The position numbers and the translations under genes are program-made. The notes beneath the pieces are model-generated. The model was not told the DNA's origin. It did not search any database and saw only the letters and a program-made list of their open reading frames with translations. DNA of 64,000 nt from Colwellia psychrerythraea (GTDB lineage: Bacteria; Pseudomonadota; Gammaproteobacteria; Enterobacterales; Alteromonadaceae): positions 434,001-498,000 of the forward strand of contig NZ_JQED01000055.1 of assembly GCF_000764225.1 (NCBI RefSeq), in the 5' to 3' direction. This document shows positions 1 to 7,646 of this stretch, piece by piece. Positions within the stretch are counted from its first letter, which is position 1. Every line of letters starts with the position of its first letter.

Positions 1-759
1 TGCGCCAGTGATGGCATCGATATTTTGCTGACAAGGTAAACCAAAAATTTTACTTAATTGTTCGGGCGCTAAAACTTCTTTAGGGCTACCATCGCAAATT
101 AATTGCCCTTTATCTAACAGTAGTAATCGTTGACAATATAAGCTGGCTAAATTGAGATCATGTACTGTCATGATCACGGTAATGTTGAGTTTATTAACTA
201 ACTGTAATACTTGATGTTGGTAGTAAACATCAAGATGATTGGTCGGTTCATCAAGGATTAATATTTGACTTGCTTGTACCAATGCTCGTGCAATTAATAC
301 CCGTTGTTGTTCACCGCCAGAAAGCTGATTAAAATGACTTTCTAGTGCGTGGCTTAATCCGACTTTGCTGAGCGCCAATTCAATTTGAGATTTATCATAA
401 TCACTATCGAGCGAAAACAAACTTTTGTGCGGCAGTAGACCCATTTTCATGACATCTTGCACTGATAAGGCAAAGATAGAGTCATTCTTTTGCATTACTA
501 AGGCAAAATGCTGAGCAATTTCTCGGGCACTAAATTGTGTTATAGAGCGATTTTTAAGTTGAACGCTACCGCTGGTATTTGTGCTAGAAAGAATATTAGC
601 TTGGTTAATTATGCAACGTAAGAGACTTGTTTTACCTGCGCCGTTAGGACCAATAATACCGATCACTTCACCTTTGCTGACAGTAAAACTAATGTCTTGC
701 AAGATGGTTTTATGTGGAACCTTCCAGTTAAGCCCTGAGATATTTAGCAGCGTAGACAT
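1..759 (-). CDS. btuD: Vitamin B12 (BtuD-like) ABC transporter ATP-binding protein, partial
   Basis: ATPase subunit of a FecCD/BtuCD-type importer, which would energise uptake of cobalamin or another metal chelate from the inner face of the cytoplasmic membrane. Reading leftward from the ATG at 759, the protein begins MSTLLNISGLNW. It shows a Walker A (GPNGAGKTS), an ABC signature (LSGGEQQR), a Walker B followed by LILDEPTNHLD, and an H-loop (VMTVHDLNLAS). The frame stays open to base 1, so the C-terminus lies outside the window; about 253 residues are present, nearly the usual family length. The fold class is certain from the motifs. The B12 assignment rests on the cobalamin riboswitch in its leader; a siderophore or haem importer (FecE/HmuV) is the alternative. 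Confidence 0.85.
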   Translation of the reverse strand, partial: MSTLLNISGLNWKVPHKTILQDISFTVSKGEVIGIIGPNGAGKTSLLRCIINQANILSSTNTSGSVQLKNRSITQFSAREIAQHFALVMQKNDSIFALSVQDVMKMGLLPHKSLFSLDSDYDKSQIELALSKVGLSHALESHFNQLSGGEQQRVLIARALVQASQILILDEPTNHLDVYYQHQVLQLVNKLNITVIMTVHDLNLASLYCQRLLLLDKGQLICDGSPKEVLAPEQLSKIFGLPCQQNIDAITGA

Positions 760-793
760 AATTAAACTCGTGTTTTCCCGCACGGTAATAAGT

Positions 794-917
794 AAGTTTC
801 TATAGTTAGCTATCTGACTTTGAGCTAGTAATATTATAAACAAATAATATCAGCTCATTTACAGTTGCGGGTACAGTGATGGATTTACACCATCTTCGTT
901 AACACAAAAAACTTTTG
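794..917 (-). promoter_or_regulatory. Cobalamin riboswitch
   Basis: On the minus strand, the leader of the ABC ATPase gene contains the conserved cobalamin-aptamer core GGTGTAAATCC followed by CTGTACCCGCAACTGTAA (plus-strand 859-894). A degenerate B12 box, AGTCAGATAGCT, lies about 45 nt further along (808-819). Flanking AAGTTT and AAACTT stretches can pair as the closing helix. Between the aptamer and the start codon is a small hairpin (769-784, CGTG/CACG) whose loop holds the purine-rich CGGGAAAA. This suggests translational control by masking the ribosome binding site. The core match is strong; the exact ends are estimated. Confidence 0.85.
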
Positions 918-1209
918 AGAAGCGAATTCTATCTTGATTTATCGTCATTAGCAAATTTTAGATGTTTAGATGGCTATACTTGTTTTTTCATCTGGAGAAT
1001 AATAAAGCTTACTATTCTGTGGCATAGTTCATATTTAATTTAATCAATGCAAATACAAATAATTTTCACTTAAAATTTAAACGGTTAGTAACATTATTTC
1101 TTCTTAATAATTCGATAAATCCTTATTCATCTACTAGGCTTTAAAGCAACTGAGTTTCGCTGATTTTCAGTGTCATCACTATGTTCTCAACATATTAAAG
1201 AGGTATAAA
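918..1209. other. Intergenic region between riboswitch and bacterioferritin genes
   Basis: This stretch lies between divergent transcription units and must hold the promoters of the B12 transporter leader (minus) and the bacterioferritin pair (plus). It is AT-rich. A purine-rich AAAGAGG ribosome binding site at 1197-1203 precedes the first bfr gene. I saw no open frame with coding character and no clear Fur box here. Confidence 0.5.
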
Positions 1210-1695
1210 ATGAAAGGTAATCCAAAAGTTATAGCAAGTCTTAACGGCTTATTGCATAACGAGTTAGCAGCCATTGATCAGTATTTTACTCACTCTCGAA
1301 TGTATCAAGACTGGGGACTAGATAAACTCTTTGAGCAACTTGATCATGAAATGCAAGAGGAGATCACACATGCCGATGCGCTGATAAAGCGAATTTTATT
1401 TCTTGAAGGTACTCCTAACTTAACCGATCGTCGAGACTTAATTATAGGTGATGATGTGCCCAGTATGCTCGCTAATGATTTAACACTCGAAATGGAGGTA
1501 GTCGCTGCATTAAAAGCATCTATTACTTTATGTGAAAGTGAGGGGGACTTTATAAGCAGAGAAATGTTAGAGAAGCTACTTGAAGACACCGAAGAGGATC
1601 ACGTTTATTGGCTTGAAAAACAGTTAGGGCTTATTAATAAAATCGGGCTGCAAAATTATATCCAATCTCATATGGGTCAGCATTTACCAGGTTAA
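1210..1695 (+). CDS. bfr: Bacterioferritin, ferroxidase-type subunit
   Basis: Iron-storage subunit of the 24-mer bacterioferritin shell, 161 residues (E. coli Bfr is 158). All di-iron ferroxidase ligands of E. coli Bfr have counterparts: Glu18, Glu51, His54, Glu94, and the ExxH pair at Glu128/His131, shifted by one residue because of a single-residue insertion. The haem-ligating Met52 of E. coli is replaced by Ile52, so this subunit should oxidise iron but not coordinate haem on its own. The ATG at 1210 has an AAAGAGG ribosome binding site. A second bfr gene starts 9 bp after its stop, so the two are almost certainly co-transcribed and co-assembled. This is the complementary arrangement known from two-subunit bacterioferritins of Neisseria and Pseudomonas. 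Confidence 0.93.
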   Translation: MKGNPKVIASLNGLLHNELAAIDQYFTHSRMYQDWGLDKLFEQLDHEMQEEITHADALIKRILFLEGTPNLTDRRDLIIGDDVPSMLANDLTLEMEVVAALKASITLCESEGDFISREMLEKLLEDTEEDHVYWLEKQLGLINKIGLQNYIQSHMGQHLPG

Positions 1696-1704
1696 GGGGT
1701 TGTC

Positions 1705-2172
1705 ATGAAAGGTAATAAACAAATTATTGGCTTATTAAATAGTGCATTGGCCGTTGAACTCATTGCGATTAATCAATATTTTTTGCATGCACGTATGTAT
1801 AAAAATTGGGGCTTAGAAAAACTCAATAAAGCAGACTATAAAATATCTATTGAGAAAATGAAGCAAGCAGATGATCTTATCGAACGCATCTTGTTTTTAG
1901 AAGGCTTGCCAAATCTACAAGACTTAGGGCGTTTGCATATTGGTGAACATGCAAGTGAAATGTTGCAATCCAATATGGACTTAGAGTATGTTTCACGTCA
2001 GGCGCTACAAACATTAATTGTTGAAAGTGAGAAGGTACAGGACTATATCAGCAGAGACTTAGCCGAAGATTTATTGGAAAACGTAGAAGAGCAGATTGAT
2101 TGGATAGAATCGCAACAATATATTATTGATCATGCAGGTATTGAGAATTACTTACAATCTATGATGAGTTAA
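1705..2172 (+). CDS. bfr: Bacterioferritin, haem-binding subunit without ferroxidase centre
   Basis: Second bacterioferritin subunit, 155 residues, with the same four-helix-bundle pattern and the ILFLEGLPNLQDLG signature. It keeps the haem ligand Met52, which its upstream partner lacks. It has lost most ferroxidase residues: Glu51 is Lys, His54 is Gln, Glu127 is Val and His130 is Gln; Glu18 and Glu94 remain. It should therefore supply haem sites, used to release stored iron by electron transfer from Bfd, rather than oxidise iron. The start at 1705 has a GGGG-type ribosome binding site overlapping the end of the first bfr gene, which suggests translational coupling and matched stoichiometry. 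Confidence 0.93.
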   Translation: MKGNKQIIGLLNSALAVELIAINQYFLHARMYKNWGLEKLNKADYKISIEKMKQADDLIERILFLEGLPNLQDLGRLHIGEHASEMLQSNMDLEYVSRQALQTLIVESEKVQDYISRDLAEDLLENVEEQIDWIESQQYIIDHAGIENYLQSMMS

Positions 2173-2241
2173 CCAGAGCATTTGTTTAACACTGCGAGGT
2201 GTGGCTGCAAAGTAAGCTGATTAGTTTATTTATTAAAAAAC

Positions 2242-2436
2242 TTAAGCTACTTGTGGCTGTGCTTCAGCAATTTGTAATAATTTTCTGTTAAGTACACGCT
2301 TAGTACATTGACAGCATTTACCACATTGTGAGCCAACATTAAGTTCTTGAGATAACCCTTTCATAGTCTCTACGCCATTATCAATAGCGGATTCTATCTG
2401 GGTATCAGTAACACCATGGCAAATACAAACGTACAT
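2242..2436 (-). CDS. bfd: Bacterioferritin-associated ferredoxin Bfd
   Basis: Small [2Fe-2S] protein of 64 residues that docks on bacterioferritin and passes electrons through the haem to mobilise stored iron. The four expected cluster cysteines are visible: Cys4 and Cys6 at the N-terminus (YVCICHGV) and Cys38 and Cys41 (SQCGKCC), with further cysteines at 42 and 44. Length and spacing match the BFD-like [2Fe-2S] family. It is convergent with the two bfr genes, and a Fur box lies upstream of its start. Bfd would therefore rise under iron starvation while the storage protein is transcribed separately. Confidence 0.93.
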   Translation of the reverse strand: MYVCICHGVTDTQIESAIDNGVETMKGLSQELNVGSQCGKCCQCTKRVLNRKLLQIAEAQPQVA

Positions 2437-2493
2437 AAAAAATTCTCAACTCAAAATATAATACTTAATTAATGATGCATATAATAACCTTAA

Positions 2494-2508
2494 TGATAAT
2501 AATTATCA
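2494..2508. promoter_or_regulatory. Fur box upstream of bfd
   Basis: TGATAATAATTATCA is a perfect 7-1-7 inverted repeat matching the core of the Fur consensus. It lies about 58 bp upstream of the bfd start codon, where a promoter is expected. This predicts repression by Fe-loaded Fur and induction of bfd in iron starvation. Confidence 0.8.
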
Positions 2509-2652
2509 ATAAGATTGTTTTGTAATAAAATTAGTAAGTTAGTATATTTGTTCTAAATTAGGGGATATTTTTACTAAATATATTTCTCTAAAATGCTTTA
2601 ATGTCGTGGCCTTTCGAAAAATTCGGGTGTAGCGTTTATAAAATGCAGATTT

Positions 2653-2677
2653 AAAAAAAGGAGCCTAAGCTCCTTTT
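2653..2677 (-). terminator. Intrinsic terminator of the M13 peptidase gene
   Basis: On the minus strand this reads as a GGAGC/GCTCC stem with a TTAG loop followed by seven T residues. It begins about 25 bp after the stop codon of the M13 peptidase gene. The AAAA/TTTT flanks extend the stem, so it could also act from the other side. Confidence 0.85.
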
Positions 2678-2700
2678 GTATTGTTATGTAAGTAAACTCA

Positions 2701-4764
2701 TTACCAAATCTTAACGCGTTTTTCAGGTGCTATATACATAGCATCACCTTCTTTAACATCAAATGCTTTATAAAACTCATTGATGTTTGAAAGTGAACCG
2801 AGGGCACGGAATTCCGCAGGTGAATGAGGGTCAGTTGCTACACGGTTACGTGCAGATTTCTCTACAATTTTTGCGCGCCAAATTTGAGCATAACCCATAA
2901 AGAAACGTTGATCGCCGGTTAAACCATCAATAATAGGAGCTTCCTCGCCGTTTAATGATGCTTTATAAGCTCTATACGCGATAGTGACACCTGATAAGTC
3001 GCCAATGTTCTCGCCTAAGGTTAATTTACCATTTACCGTTAAATCGTCAAATACGTGATATTCATCATATTGTTCAACTAGAGCTTTAGTACGTTCAGAA
3101 AACTCAGCTAAGTCTTGCTCAGTCCACCAATTTCTAAGGTTACCTTCAGCGTCATATTTACTACCTTGATCATCAAAACCATGGCCCATCTCATGCCCAA
3201 TTACAGCACCAATACCGCCGTAATTAACCGCGTCATCTGCTTTCATATTAAAAAATGGTGCTTGTAATATAGCCGCAGGGAAAACAATTTCGTTTACTGT
3301 TGGGTTGTAGTAAGCATTAACTGTTTGTGGTGTCATGCCCCATTCCCACTTTTGTATTGGACCACCTAATTTTGCCACTTCTTTTTCATGAGATAAGCGC
3401 GAAGAACGCAGAATGTTACCTACTAAGTCGTCAGCATTAATGCTAAGTCCAGAGTAATCTTCCCATTTATCAGGGTAACCAATTTTAGGGGTGAACGCTG
3501 CTAATTTAACATGGGCAGCTTTTTTAGTGTCTGCTGACATCCACTCAAGATCATCAATGCTATTGCCATATGATGTACGCAGGTTTTCTACTAATTCACT
3601 CATGCGCGCTTTCGCTTGCGGGGTAAAGTGACGAGCTACATACACTTTGCCAATAACTTCACCTAAATTACTGTTAACGACACTAACGCCACGTTTCCAC
3701 TGTGGTCGTTGCTCTTCTCTACCACTTAGCTGTTTAGAATAAAAATCAAAATTTTCATTATCAATATCAGTGCTCAAGTAACTAGCAAAATTACTTAAGC
3801 TATGGAAGTTCAAATAGGTTTTCCAATCATCTAATGATGTTTCAGCAAATATTTCACCGAAGCCTTCAACAAAATCTGGTTGGTTGATTATAATGTCTTG
3901 TTGAGAAGCAACACCTTGAGCAGCCAGATAAGCGGACCAATCAAAAGCATCTGTTAAATCATTTAATTTGTTCACAGCAAACTTATTGTAACGCTTTTCA
4001 CTGTCACGACTTTGTACTCGGCTCCAATGGTACTTTGCTAACTTTGTTTCTAATGCCATGATAGTTTTAGCAGCTTGTTTACCATTTTTAAAGCCTGCTA
4101 GTTTGTACATGTTTTCAATGTGAGCAACATAACCAGCACGCAACGCGACAAAACGTTCTGCTTCATTAACGTAGTAGTCTTTATCTGGTAAACCTAAACC
4201 GCTTTGCCAGATGTGAGTGGCATAACTGCTTGAATCTTTTGCATCAACGCTGATGTAAAAAGCTAAAGGACTGCCGACACCTACTGCTTGATATTTACCG
4301 AAAAAGCCCGCTAATTCAGATTTGTTATTGAGTTTGTTTATGGCATCAAAAATAGGCTGAATTGGTTTCACACCTAAATTATTACGCTTTTCTGTGTCCA
4401 TATATGAGCGAAATATATCTGCTACTTTTTGCTCATCGCTGCCTTGAGTTAAATTTTCTTCTGCCGCAAGTTCTTCTATGATGGCTTTAACATCATCATC
4501 AGCTTTATCACGCAGATCATAGAATGAACCGATAGCCGTTTTATCTCCAGGAATGTCATGTTTTTTTAACCAGTTGCCGTTTACATAACGGTAGAAATTA
4601 TCTTGTGGACGTACGCTGGTGTCTAAATTAGCTTTTTCAATACCTGAAGCTAATGCCGTTTTTTGAGTCACCAAAGGAGCATTACTGCTGCTATCAGCTT
4701 GAGTAGTACAGCCGGTCATTAGCAATAATGATGAGCATATTGCACTAGTAATAATTGCTTTCAT
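2701..4764 (-). CDS. M13 family (neprilysin/PepO-like) zinc metallopeptidase lipoprotein
   Basis: Zinc endopeptidase of the neprilysin/PepO family, probably acting on oligopeptides at the cell envelope. The 687-residue protein begins with a lipoprotein signal (lipobox LMTGC, Cys19). The N-terminal M13 domain begins near residue 50 (VRPQDNFYRYVNGNWL). The catalytic domain carries the VNAYY substrate-binding motif, the HEMGH zinc site near residue 524, and the third ligand in GENIGD near residue 585. The spacing is normal for the family; the usual ENIAD motif reads ENIGD here. The C-terminus ends KRVKIW, close to the family's typical C-terminal end. It is a single transcription unit with its own terminator. 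Confidence 0.92.
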   Translation of the reverse strand: MKAIITSAICSSLLLMTGCTTQADSSSNAPLVTQKTALASGIEKANLDTSVRPQDNFYRYVNGNWLKKHDIPGDKTAIGSFYDLRDKADDDVKAIIEELAAEENLTQGSDEQKVADIFRSYMDTEKRNNLGVKPIQPIFDAINKLNNKSELAGFFGKYQAVGVGSPLAFYISVDAKDSSSYATHIWQSGLGLPDKDYYVNEAERFVALRAGYVAHIENMYKLAGFKNGKQAAKTIMALETKLAKYHWSRVQSRDSEKRYNKFAVNKLNDLTDAFDWSAYLAAQGVASQQDIIINQPDFVEGFGEIFAETSLDDWKTYLNFHSLSNFASYLSTDIDNENFDFYSKQLSGREEQRPQWKRGVSVVNSNLGEVIGKVYVARHFTPQAKARMSELVENLRTSYGNSIDDLEWMSADTKKAAHVKLAAFTPKIGYPDKWEDYSGLSINADDLVGNILRSSRLSHEKEVAKLGGPIQKWEWGMTPQTVNAYYNPTVNEIVFPAAILQAPFFNMKADDAVNYGGIGAVIGHEMGHGFDDQGSKYDAEGNLRNWWTEQDLAEFSERTKALVEQYDEYHVFDDLTVNGKLTLGENIGDLSGVTIAYRAYKASLNGEEAPIIDGLTGDQRFFMGYAQIWRAKIVEKSARNRVATDPHSPAEFRALGSLSNINEFYKAFDVKEGDAMYIAPEKRVKIW

Positions 4765-5099
4765 GAAAAGTCCTTATTTATAAGTCATAAAATGAATTTA
4801 AGTGAGCACAATATAAATAGTATGTTAATTTTTTTAATTATTTATACGTTTAATTTGTTTACTTTCACATGTTTTGTGCACACGATGACTCGATTCTACG
4901 AGGTATTTTTGAGGATTTCCAGCAAGTGAAACATCATTTTACATATTTGTTTTGTCAGCAAAAACAGGCAAAATTTATGACGGAACAATGAGTGAGAGAT
5001 AAGTTGTTGTTTTCTATTGGTTAACAGGCTTTTAACATTGGGTTAACAAGCCTGGTTCACACTACAGTTGCTGATCACTATATTCGTCAATAGCTTACT
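4765..5099. other. Intergenic region, no gene seen
   Basis: AT-rich spacer between two genes on the minus strand; it should contain the promoter of the M13 peptidase gene. The only structure I see is near 5020-5056, where GGTTAACAGGCTT and GGGTTAACAAGCCT form an imperfect repeat that could also fold weakly. No coding frame is convincing. Confidence 0.4.
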
Positions 5100-6326
5100 C
5101 TATAAGTTTTTACCATGGGGTAATACGGCATTGGAAAATATTATGCCAGCGACCAGAGACATAAATATTAAGAATGTTTGTGAACCTAAATCAGGCACAT
5201 TTAGCATATTTTGGCCCGAAACAGCACTATTTAAACCAATATAAACTTTTGAACCGGGCACGAGCACAACTAACCCCAGCAGCCTTACAATACTTGAAGG
5301 TAAGTTCATCACTCTTGAAAATAAGTTACTGTATAAACCTAGCGCAAAAGCACCAACAAACGCACCTAGCGCCACACCCAAATACTCAGTAGCCCAAATA
5401 CTCACGCCAAAAGCTATATACCCAGCAATCATGCCCCATGGAGCATCTTTTAATCGAACTTTAAAAAGAATAACTAAACTTGCTGATAAGGTGGTTACCG
5501 CTAACCAAGAAGTCCAAACAGGCATAGTTTCAGGAGGGAGAAATATTGCTGTTCCCCACATTAAACTACCTAAAGCCATTCCCAGTACTGCGCCGAAATA
5601 TAGTTTAAATAGCACCATTATACTGTCCATGATACGCGCGGTACCTGACATTAAATGTCGAGCAGCAAGCTCAGATAAACCTACAGTTAAAGACAGGCCA
5701 GGAATAAACACAATGATGCTTGATAGAATAACCATAGGAATATTGATGCTAGGGTCAAACATAGATATTGCTGAGGCTAGCAATGATGCCATGAGCGCTG
5801 CCATAGGCTCGAGTAAATCGGACATGCGCCGTGAGCGCTCTGACCAAAGTACAAAAGCAAAAGTAACCCAGCCCAATATAGTCGACCAAAAAACATCGTG
5901 CCAACTGGTATGCATTAACATGGCAAAAGCGCCACTTGATGCACCAAAAGCTAAAAAGGATAACAGGGTGCCGTAAGGCGCTGGTTTATTTTTTACCTCA
6001 GCTAAACGCTCAATGGCCTCCTCGAGTGTACGTTGACCATCAATTAACTCATCAACGAGTTCATCTATACGCGCTAAAGAGCCAAGATCAATATCGCCAG
6101 GGCTAACCCGTACTAAATGATTATATTGCTGATCATCTTCATCATCAGATAAGATAAACGTTAAAGCGGTAGGCGTGATGATAAAAGAAGCGCGAAGTTC
6201 AAGGAACTTAGCGATAGATAATAAGTTATCTTCTAGGCGATAAGCGGTCGAACCCAGCTTATGTAAAGCTTTACCTAATTTTATGATAAAGCGGCGTTTT
6301 TGGTAAAAGTTATCGGTTTTCTGCAT
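5100..6326 (-). CDS. Threonine/serine exporter, ThrE family (fused YjjP-YjjB type)
   Basis: Inner-membrane protein of 408 residues. The N-terminal half (about 1-125) is soluble and resembles the DUF1212/ThrE N-terminal domain (FIIKLGKALHKLGSTAYRLE). It is followed by about ten hydrophobic segments that include the second ThrE-type domain near the C-terminus (LGLVVLVPGSKVYIGL). In E. coli the two halves are separate proteins, YjjP and YjjB; here they are one chain, as in Corynebacterium ThrE. The family exports small amino acids or, in the E. coli pair, succinate, so the substrate is not certain. The ATG at 6326 was chosen as the first start; the gene appears monocistronic. Confidence 0.82.
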   Translation of the reverse strand: MQKTDNFYQKRRFIIKLGKALHKLGSTAYRLEDNLLSIAKFLELRASFIITPTALTFILSDDEDDQQYNHLVRVSPGDIDLGSLARIDELVDELIDGQRTLEEAIERLAEVKNKPAPYGTLLSFLAFGASSGAFAMLMHTSWHDVFWSTILGWVTFAFVLWSERSRRMSDLLEPMAALMASLLASAISMFDPSINIPMVILSSIIVFIPGLSLTVGLSELAARHLMSGTARIMDSIMVLFKLYFGAVLGMALGSLMWGTAIFLPPETMPVWTSWLAVTTLSASLVILFKVRLKDAPWGMIAGYIAFGVSIWATEYLGVALGAFVGAFALGLYSNLFSRVMNLPSSIVRLLGLVVLVPGSKVYIGLNSAVSGQNMLNVPDLGSQTFLIFMSLVAGIIFSNAVLPHGKNL

Positions 6327-6414
6327 TGCGAAATAAAATGGTAGCTGGCACTGTTCGCTATGGTAATCGATTTTGCTAACACTAGGTATAAAAAACTAAC
6401 GAAAAGGTATAAAA

Positions 6415-6588
6415 ATGACATTAATAATTATTTTGCTTTGTGTCTTTGTTGCTATGTTCTTAATGGTTACTTTGGGTGAGAAATTTGGTAAACCCATGAC
6501 TGATGAGCAACAAGGTAAATACAGTAAAATTACGCGAATTTTGGTATTTGTTCTTATCGTGGCGGCAATTATCAAAACCATGTTTTAA
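6415..6588 (+). CDS. Small two-helix membrane protein, unknown function
   Basis: Open frame of 57 codons starting at ATG 6415 and ending at TAA 6586-6588. It has a good AAAAGGT ribosome binding site 8 nt upstream. The translation begins MTLIIILLCVFVAMFLMVTL, a membrane helix, followed by a charged loop (about residues 21-41, GEKFGKPMTDEQQGKYS) and a second hydrophobic stretch (residues 42-57). The composition and ribosome binding site look like a genuine small membrane protein. I do not recognise the family. It lies between the divergent ThrE-like exporter and the aldolase gene and could be transcribed with the latter. Confidence 0.6.
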   Translation: MTLIIILLCVFVAMFLMVTLGEKFGKPMTDEQQGKYSKITRILVFVLIVAAIIKTMF

Positions 6589-6660
6589 ACGACTTTATTG
6601 CTTATGGATCATCAGGTAAAATCTAGTGATATTACCTTTTTATAACTAGAGAGATACCTA

Positions 6661-7431
6661 ATGCAGCAATTGCCGAAACTCGACTTAAAAAATAAAGTAT
6701 CAGCCCAAGAATGGCAATTACGCGTTGATTTAGCGGCTTGTTATCGATTATTACAAATGCATGGTTGGGACGATCTTATTCATACCCATATTTCTGTGCG
6801 TATTCCTGGTACTGAACATATTTTGATTAATGCTTTTGGCTTAGCTTTTGAGGAAATAACGGCGTCAAATTTAGTAAAAATTGATATCAAAGGTAATGTT
6901 GTCGATAAAGATTGTCCCTTTAATATAAATCCAGCAGGTTTTACTATTCACAGTGCTGTCCATGAAGTTCGCCATGATGATATTTGTGCTTTACATGTAC
7001 ATACCAATGAAACTATTGCTGTTGCTAGTGTTGAAGAAGGCCTATTGCCGTTAAGCCAATACTCAATGTTTGCCTTGGCTTCAATGAGTTATCATGATTA
7101 TGAAGGCTTAGCGGTGAATGATGCTGAAAAACTTAGATTGCAAAATGATTTAGGCAATAAAAACTTTATGTTATTACGCAATCATGGAGCATTAACTATG
7201 GGGAAAACTATTGGTGATGCGTTCATGCATATGTATGATTTAACACGTGCCTGTCAAATACAGTTGCAAGTTATGGCAACAGGCATGAAACCTATATATG
7301 CCCCACAAAGTATTATTGATGGTATTAAGGCGCAAGCTAATATTGTTCATGATGGTGAAACCGGTGGTCAAAAAGCATGGCCAGCGATGGTACGTCGTGT
7401 TTATCGTAATGATCCTACATTTGCTCAGTAG
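6661..7431 (+). CDS. Class II aldolase/adducin family protein
   Basis: Cytoplasmic protein of 256 residues with the class II aldolase/adducin fold. The zinc-binding histidines are visible: the HxH pair at His112 and His114 (LHVHTNE) and His175 in LLRNHG. The glutamate that acts as acid/base in L-fuculose-1-phosphate aldolase would fall in the PAGFTIH segment (near residue 92), where Gly is found, as in the adducin-like subgroup. A classical phosphosugar aldol cleavage is therefore doubtful, and a decarboxylase or other lyase role is possible. It is followed 215 bp downstream by a sugar-acid dehydratase on the same strand, with a lactonase-like and an SDR gene beyond, which suggests a role in a sugar-acid pathway. 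Confidence 0.85.
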   Translation: MQQLPKLDLKNKVSAQEWQLRVDLAACYRLLQMHGWDDLIHTHISVRIPGTEHILINAFGLAFEEITASNLVKIDIKGNVVDKDCPFNINPAGFTIHSAVHEVRHDDICALHVHTNETIAVASVEEGLLPLSQYSMFALASMSYHDYEGLAVNDAEKLRLQNDLGNKNFMLLRNHGALTMGKTIGDAFMHMYDLTRACQIQLQVMATGMKPIYAPQSIIDGIKAQANIVHDGETGGQKAWPAMVRRVYRNDPTFAQ

Positions 7432-7590
7432 TCATATTCTTTTTGTTATATCGCTCAATTTATTCGTCAAAGGTACTCATTGACTAAAGTCAACTCCGTG
7501 CCTTTTCCTTTAACTTGAACGATATAACGTCAAGAAAAATGGCTACTTCTTTTGAGCATAATTATAAGATTTAATAATAATTTTGAAACG

Positions 7591-7617
7591 AGAGTTAACT
7601 ATACAGAGAGTTAACTA
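7591..7617. repeat. Direct repeat AGAGTTAACTA upstream of the dehydratase gene
   Basis: Two exact copies of AGAGTTAACTA start at 7591 and 7607, 16 bp apart, each containing the palindrome AGTTAACT. They end about 30 bp before the start of the enolase-superfamily gene, where a transcription factor could bind. A related sequence, AGAGTTAAACTA, lies just after that gene at 8823. Confidence 0.4.
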
Positions 7618-7646
7618 AATAAAAAATTAACTTAGTTGAGAAAAAT

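Noticed and set aside
581..805. Plus-strand open frame of 74 codons
   Set aside because: It is antisense to the ABC ATPase gene, has no ribosome binding site, and overlaps the riboswitch leader.
6396..6581. Minus-strand open frame of 61 codons
   Set aside because: It lies opposite the small plus-strand membrane protein gene, which has the better start and ribosome binding site.
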